From CG2-30-40-21 sp043806395 (GTDB lineage Bacteria > UBA9089 > CG2-30-40-21), in NCBI GenBank assembly GCA_043806395.1, contig JAZDHC010000013.1:1-10801 (forward strand): 10,801 nt of DNA. The letters run 5' to 3'. Below, one piece after another: positions 7,301 through 10,801 of the stretch (position 1 is the first letter of the stretch; the number at the start of each line of letters is the position of its first letter). The position numbers and the translations under genes are program-made. Under the pieces are notes generated by a model. That model ran no database searches. It was given only the letters and a program-made list of their open reading frames with translations, and had not been told where the DNA came from.

Positions 7301-7936
7301 TTAATACCCTGCTGCAAATTCCTTATTTACCTCAACAACCTCTTTTTTCAGCTCAATAATATCCTCAGTGATATTTCCCAAGGTACTTGCTAAATGCTGG
7401 GAATCTATTACTGTTCCGGATGGAACGCATTTATTATCAGGTATTTTCACATTATTGGTCACAAGGCTATGATGGAGTACAGCACAATTTTTACCAATAA
7501 TTGCCTTGAACACAGTTGAATTAAACCCAATAAAACTTCCATCCCCTATAGCACATGGTCCATGGATAATTGCTCCATGAGCACAACAAACATCCTTGCC
7601 GATATATACTGCATATTTTTTCCCTTCAATCATAATAAATTTATCCTTAAGTGCATGGATAATAACCCCATCCTGAATATTTGTACCGCTTCCAATATAA
7701 ATGGGTACGCCCTCATCCCCTCGGATAGAGGCACCCGGGGCAATATAAACATTATCCCCAATATACACCTCCCCTATGACTGAGGCAGTTTTAGAAACGA
7801 ACGCTGTTTCTGCTATCTTTGGCACCTTAGCCGTTTTATTCCATGAAGTAATGGGCCCGGGAAATATCTCAGCCCCTGTCGTACTTGCCAAAAGAATACA
7901 CATGCAAACCAAAAAAAATCTTTTATCAATCTTCAT
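7301..7936 (-). CDS. Exported gamma-class carbonic anhydrase, Cam type
   Basis: The enzyme hydrates CO2 to bicarbonate using a metal at a trimer interface. The start at 7936 (ATG, AGGAG 11 nt upstream) gives 211 residues; the longer frame to 8008 is rejected because it overlaps a promoter. Residues 1-23 are a signal peptide (KRFFLVCMCILLASTTGAE), so the protein is exported. The rest is a left-handed beta-helix of hexapeptide repeats. Metal ligands align with those of Methanosarcina thermophila Cam: H94 (VIIHAL), H120 and H125 (CCAHGAIIHGP). R72, D74, E75 (SIRGDEGVP; E75 matches the Cam proton-shuttle E62) and Q88 are present. YAVYIG (109-113 and beyond) is also Cam-like. The acidic loop that carries Cam E84 is shortened to a few residues (KDKFIMIEG). 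It is transcribed alone from its own promoter, upstream of yicC. Confidence 0.93.
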   Translation of the reverse strand: MKIDKRFFLVCMCILLASTTGAEIFPGPITSWNKTAKVPKIAETAFVSKTASVIGEVYIGDNVYIAPGASIRGDEGVPIYIGSGTNIQDGVIIHALKDKFIMIEGKKYAVYIGKDVCCAHGAIIHGPCAIGDGSFIGFNSTVFKAIIGKNCAVLHHSLVTNNVKIPDNKCVPSGTVIDSQHLASTLGNITEDIIELKKEVVEVNKEFAAGY

Positions 7937-7979
7937 TTTTTTATTCACTCCTATTTTATGATACTCAATTACCTGATAA

Positions 7980-8008
7980 ATTATACCAGAGTTAATCCTG
8001 TTTGTCAA
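7980..8008 (-). promoter_or_regulatory. Perfect sigma-70 promoter of the carbonic anhydrase gene
   Basis: On the minus strand TTGACA (8008-8003) and TATAAT (7985-7980) are separated by exactly 17 bp, a full match to the consensus. The predicted start of transcription near 7973 leaves a leader of under 40 nt with an AGGAG site before the ATG at 7936. No operator is evident, suggesting strong constitutive expression. Confidence 0.85.
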
Positions 8009-8057
8009 TCACTTTTGGAGTCAAGACATGAAATATTTACAAAGTGTGCGGTTAGGA

Positions 8058-8208
8058 GTCAAGAAAAAATAAGTTGTACACCAAGAGCCACTGAGACGCT
8101 TGGCTGGCAAGGCGTGAGAAGCGAGCATACTACTGTATGTAAACGACGAACAACGAAGCCATCCAAGATGGATCGGTGGCACGACTGTACAAGTTATTTT
8201 TTCTTGAC
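8058..8208. mobile_element. MITE-like fold-back element
   Basis: The ends 8058-8080 and 8186-8208 are inverted repeats matching at 22 of 23 positions. Further inside, GCCAC (8087-8091) pairs with GTGGC (8176-8180), CTTGGCTGGC (8099-8108) with GCCATCCAAG (8158-8167; one mismatch), and CATAC (8126-8130) with GTATG (8135-8139) around a TACT loop. The 151-bp element thus folds into one long hairpin and encodes nothing credible. It lies just upstream of the carbonic anhydrase promoter. It may be a non-autonomous transposon or a structured repeat; no clear target duplication was seen. Confidence 0.8.
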
Positions 8209-8249
8209 GACTTAGTGTCAAATTGCAAAAGTAATCGCTATATCTTGTC

Positions 8250-8291
8250 ATTCCTGCCCCCGTTTTCACGAGGGTAAACTCCAGCAGGAAT
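8250..8291. repeat. Palindromic intergenic repeat
   Basis: ATTCCTGC (8250-8257) and GCAGGAAT (8284-8291) are perfect inverted repeats, with CCC/GGG and CGT/ACG pairs inside. It resembles the common ATTCCNGC...GCNGGAAT bacterial palindromes and abuts the truncated start of the transposase remnant. Confidence 0.7.
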
Positions 8292-8319
8292 CCATAAAGA
8301 ATGCTGGATTGTAGTTTCC

Positions 8320-8622
8320 TTTCAGTACAAAGAATCGGATACAGGCAAACTTAAAACGCAAACAGTAGCGGCTGAAGAATTTATTCGCCGCTTCCTGCAG
8401 CATGTTCTGTCTGGCAGGTTTGTGAAGGTGAGATATTATGGAATATGGAGTCCCAACAAGTGGCATTTATTAAATAAAGCCAAAGAACTTCCTGGTGCTA
8501 CGGTTACCAAACAAGAAGTGTCTGAGGCTAAAAATGAAACCAGATCTTTTTGTTGCTCAAAGTGTAACGGTGTGTTGGTAAAGATTGAAAATCTACAACC
8601 ATTGAGGAGGAGACCACCTTGA
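8320..8622 (+). pseudogene. C-terminal remnant of an IS91-like (Y2) transposase
   Basis: A reading frame open from 8278 to the TGA at 8622 encodes, from about 8320, a fragment of about 100 residues. Its segments KESDTGKLKTQTVAAEEFIR, RRFLQHVL, FVKVRYYGIWSPNK and a late CCSKCNGVLVKIE zinc pair match the C-terminal part of IS91-family HUH (two-tyrosine) rolling-circle transposases. The N-terminal zinc motif, the HUH site and the catalytic tyrosines are all missing, and a palindromic repeat lies where the gene is cut. It is the only recognisable gene on the plus strand. It is not functional by itself. It adjoins the cassette array at 8909-10314, and IS91-like elements are known to sit beside mobile gene clusters. 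Confidence 0.72.
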
Positions 8623-8908
8623 TCAAAAAAACAATAGTAGTTTATTCTGAATATCTGATTTGCTTGCGTAAAAATAACACAAATGTATTACGCCATGGGA
8701 GAGGTATGTCTGATTATGAAAATAAAGGCAAAATCAGTGACTTGAAAGCACCGAAGATACTGCCAAATGACCAAAAAATGAACACTATTGCCAGAGGTGC
8801 TACCTCCTCTTTCCTGCTATCATGTCCAATCCATACGATTCATTGCAAAATAAGACACTAAAAACAACACACATTCTTATTCAAATTTCATATAGTAACC
8901 CCCGCTTA
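8623..8908. other. Non-coding stretch, probably IS 3' flank
   Basis: No credible gene. A plus-strand frame (8619-8861) begins with TTG after GAGGAGG but overlaps the transposase stop, has no recognisable motif and could be chance. The sequence is likely the 3' non-coding end of the IS91-like element followed by the edge of the cassette array. Small inverted repeats such as AGGT/ACCT near 8795-8805 are too short to call. Confidence 0.4.
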
Positions 8909-8999
8909 ATTCAACACAGAATTGTGTGGAGGCTTACTGATTTGTCATGCAACGGCTTTTTCCGTGCATCGCTCCATACGAATTCTTATTATGTTAGGC
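8909..8999 (-). repeat. Integron attC-like site 1 (after the zinc protein cassette)
   Basis: Read on the minus strand it starts with GCCTAAC (8999-8993) and ends with GTTGAAT (8915-8909), fitting RYYYAAC and GTTRRRY. Inner arms AGAATTCGTATGGAG and the complement of CTCCACACAATTCT pair with one extra base on the 5' side. The centre is an ATGCACGG...CCGTTGCAT hairpin. It lies downstream of the four-CxxC gene, as expected for that cassette's attC. The outer spacers are unequal, so this is the least certain of the five. Confidence 0.55.
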
Positions 9000-9092
9000 A
9001 CTTTCTGCACTATCGTCCCCTGTTTCGTCCTTTCTGTTAATTAGTATTGTGTCCCCAGATTTCCAAATAAAATTGGCGTGTTACCACACTGA

Positions 9093-9287
9093 TCAGTCAG
9101 AGTCTCCGTGGCACTCGTGATCTTTCTCTGTGTTGTCAGAGTCACAGTGAGCGCAGCGAACGCCATCTCCTGTGGTTGTTCCGCAATGGTGGCAAAAGTG
9201 CTTGCCACAATCATTACACTGATAAATCCACATCCACAAGCTGCTGAAACCATACGGATTGTGATCGCAATTCGGACAAGTTGCCAT
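9093..9287 (-). CDS. Small zinc-ribbon protein in a cassette
   Basis: The 64-residue protein contains four CxxC pairs: CPNC (4-7), CNDC (24-27), CHHC (32-35) and CAHC (45-48), spaced as two zinc ribbons, plus an acidic, histidine-containing tail. The ATG at 9287 has a strong AGGAGG 7 nt upstream and begins 20 bases after attC site 2, the usual position for the first gene of an integron cassette. Its attC would be site 1 (8999-8909). The function is unknown; nucleic-acid binding or a rubredoxin-like metal site are possible. An overlapping 94-codon frame on the same strand is a shadow without conserved pattern. Confidence 0.8.
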   Translation of the reverse strand: MATCPNCDHNPYGFSSLWMWIYQCNDCGKHFCHHCGTTTGDGVRCAHCDSDNTEKDHECHGDSD

Positions 9288-9306
9288 TGTATACCTCCTG
9301 AGTTTG

Positions 9307-9359
9307 TTCTAACGACAAAAATCACCTGCTCCTTGTCAGGTGCATTTTTCTGGTTAGGC
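9307..9359 (-). repeat. Integron attC-like site 2 (after hicA)
   Basis: This is the clearest site. On the minus strand GCCTAAC (9359-9353) opens it and GTTAGAA (9313-9307) closes it. The stem has CTAAC/GTTAG, a two-base mismatch spacer, AAAAAT/ATTTTT with one unpaired base on the 5' arm, then CACCTG/CAGGTG around an eight-base loop. The unpaired base lies in the arm expected for the L'' box if the cassettes read leftward, agreeing with gene direction. It ends the hicB-hicA cassette. Confidence 0.85.
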
Positions 9360-9394
9360 TTTGCTTCTCGCTGCCTTTTTTCTTTTCTTTGGGC

Positions 9395-9425
9395 TTATCT
9401 TGCTACCGATTGTTATCTTATGCCC
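9395..9425. repeat. AT-rich array repeat, left copy
   Basis: This stretch downstream of hicA matches positions 10186-10216 at 23 of 31 bases and contains one copy (9410-9423) of the TTGCTATCTTACGC-like 14-mer that recurs through the cassette array. Confidence 0.6.
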
Positions 9426-9439
9426 GATTGGTTTGATGA

Positions 9440-9628
9440 TTATCTTACAAATAGAATTCCGAGATCTTTGCAAATTTTCCGCGCAAGCAAGTCATTGATC
9501 TCGGTGTGTCGGGGGACTGAAGATTGTCTGTTCTGTTGGGGATTTCTCCACCATGAATGACTTCCGCCTTCTCGAATGAATATACAGCCCTGCTGTCGCA
9601 GATGCTTGAGTAGCTCCTGCCGCTTCAT
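9440..9628 (-). CDS. hicA: HicA family toxin (mRNA interferase)
   Basis: HicA toxins are small double-stranded-RNA-binding-fold ribonucleases that cut mRNA when freed from HicB. The 62-residue protein begins MKRQELLKHLRQQGCIFIRE and carries the catalytic histidine H24 in GGSHSWW. The family end VPRHTEINDLLARKICKDLG (39-58) is intact. Its ATG overlaps the hicB stop as ATGA (9625-9628) and has no ribosome-binding site of its own, so translation should be coupled to the antitoxin. It has normal length and no disruption. The pair forms one cassette that ends at attC site 2 (9359-9307). Confidence 0.93.
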   Translation of the reverse strand: MKRQELLKHLRQQGCIFIREGGSHSWWRNPQQNRQSSVPRHTEINDLLARKICKDLGILFVR

Positions 9629-9834
9629 ACGGCAAGCAACTCTTCGAAGAAATTGGGAGCAGCGGACTGAATAGCCTCTTGCCGATTGAATTCAAGTGCT
9701 TCTCTTAATGTGACTCTTAGGCTCTCAAGAAGTTTCTCTCGGGTATGTTCTTGGCAGTTTACTCCGGGAACTTCCTCAATCCATCCAATCCACCAATCAC
9801 CGTCTTGCTTCGTTGCCACAGTATATGTGTTCAT
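9625..9834 (-). CDS. hicB: HicB family antitoxin
   Basis: HicB binds and blocks HicA. The 69-residue protein has the partial RNase H-like fold of the family: YTVATKQDGDWWIGWIEEVP, then GVNCQEHTREKLLESLRVTL, and a helix ending REALEF. It is of the short type without an added DNA-binding domain, so autoregulation through HicB itself is doubtful. The ATG at 9834 has GAGG 9 nt upstream. Antitoxin precedes toxin, which is the reverse of the E. coli order. It starts about 60 bases after attC site 3 and is probably transcribed from the promoter at 10070-10098. Confidence 0.9.
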   Translation of the reverse strand: MNTYTVATKQDGDWWIGWIEEVPGVNCQEHTREKLLESLRVTLREALEFNRQEAIQSAAPNFFEELLAV

Positions 9835-9896
9835 ATATTGAAACCTCGATAAAAGAATATCACCATAGGACTCCCTTGTCTGTTTACGATAAGTTC

Positions 9897-9994
9897 ACCC
9901 AACAGTGGGGATAATAACTGCAAACCCTGCAAGCAAAATAAAATGTTGATAAGTCCAAAACCTTAATCACGACATATAGTCCTTGCTGTTGGGT
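9897..9994 (-). repeat. Integron attC-like site 3
   Basis: Minus-strand ends ACCCAAC (9994-9988) and GTTGGGT (9903-9897) fit the RYYYAAC and GTTRRRY consensus fully. CACCCAACAG and CTGTTGGGTG at the ends form a perfect 10-bp stem (9896-9905 with 9986-9995). The inner boxes GGGGA/TCCTT pair only partly and the 60-base middle is AT-rich. It ends a tiny cassette of about 45 bases without a gene. Confidence 0.7.
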
Positions 9995-10015
9995 GCAGCA
10001 CAGTATTAGGCTTGC

Positions 10016-10029
10016 TTGCTATCTTACGC
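10016..10029. repeat. 14-bp array motif copy
   Basis: TTGCTATCTTACGC occurs here and again at 10219-10232, with variants at 9410-9423, 10165-10178 and 10201-10214. In both exact copies it precedes a CTCTCTTGTAAG-like stretch leading into an attC end, so two gene-less cassettes begin with nearly the same 28 or so bases on the minus strand. Confidence 0.75.
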
Positions 10030-10039
10030 TCTCTTGTAA

Positions 10040-10160
10040 GTCTAACAAGTGATTATGTAATCTTTCTACATTTTACCACCATTGAATCAAAAAGTCAAAT
10101 AAAAAGTGAACAAAAAATAATAAATTTTGTGTAATTCTAACAAGTATCACCATGTTAGTC
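10040..10160 (-). repeat. Integron attC-like site 4
   Basis: The minus-strand ends are GACTAAC (10160-10154) and GTTAGAC (10046-10040). The arms GACTAACATGGTGAT and the complement of ATCACTTGTTAGAC pair with one extra base on the 5' side. At about 121 bp it is long but within the known attC range. GACTAAC departs from RYYYAAC at the second base. The long AT-rich middle contains a sigma-70 promoter. Confidence 0.6.
10070..10098 (-). promoter_or_regulatory. Sigma-70 promoter reading toward hicBA
   Basis: On the minus strand TTGACT (10098-10093) and TAAAAT (10075-10070) are separated by 17 bp, each one base off consensus or close to it. It lies inside the middle of attC site 4 and points toward hicB about 230 bases downstream with no gene between, so it may drive the toxin-antitoxin cassette and those after it. 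Confidence 0.6.
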
Positions 10161-10164
10161 TTGA

Positions 10165-10232
10165 TTGCTCTCTTACGCCCGCCAGTTATCTTGCTATTGG
10201 TTACTATCTTTCGCCTACTTGCTATCTTACGC
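10165..10232. repeat. Three degenerate copies of the 14-bp array motif
   Basis: TTGCTCTCTTACGC (10165-10178), TTACTATCTTTCGC (10201-10214) and TTGCTATCTTACGC (10219-10232) lie between attC sites 4 and 5, and 10186-10216 also matches 9395-9425. A minus-strand frame through here has no protein-like features, so the cassette is taken as gene-less. Confidence 0.7.
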
Positions 10233-10245
10233 TCTCTCTTGTTAA

Positions 10246-10314
10246 GCCTAACGCTGCGGATTATCGGCGTATGACATGTAGCAGAACGCATCCGAGCTGA
10301 TCTGCCGGTTAGGT
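10246..10314 (-). repeat. Integron attC-like site 5
   Basis: The minus-strand ends ACCTAAC (10314-10308) and GTTAGGC (10252-10246) fit the consensus fully. The arms pair through CTAAC, a two-base spacer and GCAGAT/ATCCGC with one mismatch; the middle holds further weak pairing. At 69 bp it has typical attC length. Any gene it belongs to would lie at higher coordinates, where a repeat element now sits. Confidence 0.75.
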
Positions 10315-10423
10315 CAATTATTTTTCATGATATAGCGTACATGGTCGCCATTTTTTATTATCTTTATTATTCGAAGACTAACTGTTCCTCTCGGGAGTAT
10401 AGCTTCAACCAGGGAGGAAACCG

Positions 10424-10679
10424 GGGACAGCACCCGTTTTTTTATTATTTTCGAGATCTTCCTATCGCTTTTGAACCCCATACTTTTCGCTATATTCCTT
10501 TATCCATGACAAATATTATACTCGGTCATTGTTGGTATCAAATACTATTTGCCTGTAATTACCCCTTTGTGTAACATGATGAGGTATGTTTGGTATGATA
10601 ATTCTTGCTATTCTTGCCATAATAAATAAATATTATCATACAAATAGTATTTTGTCAATAAAAAAACGGGTGCTGTCCC
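10424..10679. mobile_element. Element with 21-bp perfect inverted ends
   Basis: Positions 10424-10444 and 10659-10679 are perfect inverted repeats beginning GGGACAGCACCCG. Inside lie two more perfect pairs: AAATACTATTTG (10540-10551) with CAAATAGTATTT (10641-10652), and GTATGATAAT (10593-10602) with ATTATCATAC (10632-10641). No credible gene is carried. This 256-bp unit looks like a non-autonomous fold-back or MITE-type element. No target-site duplication is obvious. Its right end overlaps the tail of the partial frame at 10636-10800. Confidence 0.75.
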
Positions 10680-10800
10680 AATACTGTTCGGCACGATTCT
10701 TGCTTGTGATTTTGGCCAACTGTCGTGTCAATCTTATGATGTCGCGAATAACCTTGCAATATCGTAAATAATCTGGTATACTTTCTTCATAATCAAACTG
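10636..10800 (-). CDS. Partial unknown protein, C-terminal end
   Basis: A minus-strand frame enters from beyond the window and runs 54 codons to a TGA at 10638-10636. It reads FDYEESIPDYLRYCKVIRDI followed by IRLTRQLAKITSKNRAEQYW, a charged helix-rich pattern that looks like real protein. The last 14 residues (DSTRFFIDKILFV and following) are encoded inside the inverted-repeat element, suggesting the element has replaced the native C terminus. I do not recognise the family. It has no start codon in view. Confidence 0.4.
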   Translation of the reverse strand, partial: QFDYEESIPDYLRYCKVIRDIIRLTRQLAKITSKNRAEQYWDSTRFFIDKILFV

Positions 10801-10801
10801 G

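Noticed and set aside
7937..8008. Longer start for the carbonic anhydrase
   Set aside because: It would place the start within the -35 box of a perfect promoter and ahead of the signal peptide.
8021..8269. 82-codon minus-strand frame
   Set aside because: It runs straight through the 8058-8208 fold-back element; its residues reflect the palindrome, and it has no ribosome-binding site or family pattern.
8266..8466. 66-codon minus-strand frame
   Set aside because: It is antisense to the transposase remnant, whose plus-strand frame has recognisable motifs.
9041..9325. 94-codon minus-strand frame
   Set aside because: It overlaps the four-CxxC gene in another frame and runs into attC site 2; the shorter frame has the ribosome-binding site and the ordered cysteines.
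9108..9560. 150-codon plus-strand frame
   Set aside because: It is antisense to the zinc protein and hicA and spans an attC-like site.
10073..10291. 72-codon minus-strand frame
   Set aside because: It crosses two attC-like sites and the 14-bp motif copies; the repeated RKI/RKR residues come from those repeats.

Overview
The window looks like a chromosomal segment of an uncultivated, AT-rich bacterium. The housekeeping genes (carA, rluB, coaBC, gmk, yicC) are bacterial, and two promoter candidates fit the sigma-70 consensus. I cannot name a phylum from the sequence. Nearly all genes are on the minus strand, so the layout below is read from high to low coordinates. A striking trait is the density of short dispersed repeats with a 7-, 8- or 9-bp period. 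They fill most gaps between genes and have also entered coding sequence.

Positions 10800-8900 look like an integron-type gene-cassette array without an integrase in view. I see five attC-like palindromes at 10314-10246, 10160-10040, 9994-9897, 9359-9307 and 8999-8909. Each has the inverted-repeat stem and the RYYYAAC...GTTRRRY-type ends expected of attC. Between them lie two cassettes without a gene (one holding a good sigma-70 promoter), a hicB-hicA toxin-antitoxin cassette and a cassette for a small protein with four CxxC pairs. Genes and inferred attC orientation agree, both on the minus strand. To the right are a fold-back element with 21-bp perfect inverted ends (10424-10679) and a partial unknown reading frame running off the window edge.

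Positions 8900-8000 are a scrap zone. It holds the C-terminal remnant of an IS91-like transposase on the plus strand (8320-8622), a palindromic repeat, and a 151-bp MITE-like fold-back element with 23-bp inverted ends (8058-8208).

Positions 8008-637 hold the core genes. An exported Cam-type gamma carbonic anhydrase has its own perfect-consensus promoter. It is followed by yicC (RNase-related), gmk (GMP to GDP), coaBC (coenzyme A synthesis), rluB (rRNA pseudouridine synthase), carA (carbamoyl phosphate synthase small subunit) and a SAM methyltransferase with an N-terminal zinc motif. coaBC-rluB-carA-methyltransferase are tightly packed (4-bp overlap, then gaps of 20-odd bases) and are probably co-transcribed. 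The gaps on either side of gmk are filled with repeats. Short repeats also lie inside carA (two places) and form the tail of rluB.

Positions 541-84 hold a degraded gene, possibly Cas5-like, with a good ribosome-binding site, a one-base frameshift in a T run and a doubtful C terminus next to an octamer repeat. No CRISPR array, tRNA or rRNA gene was seen.
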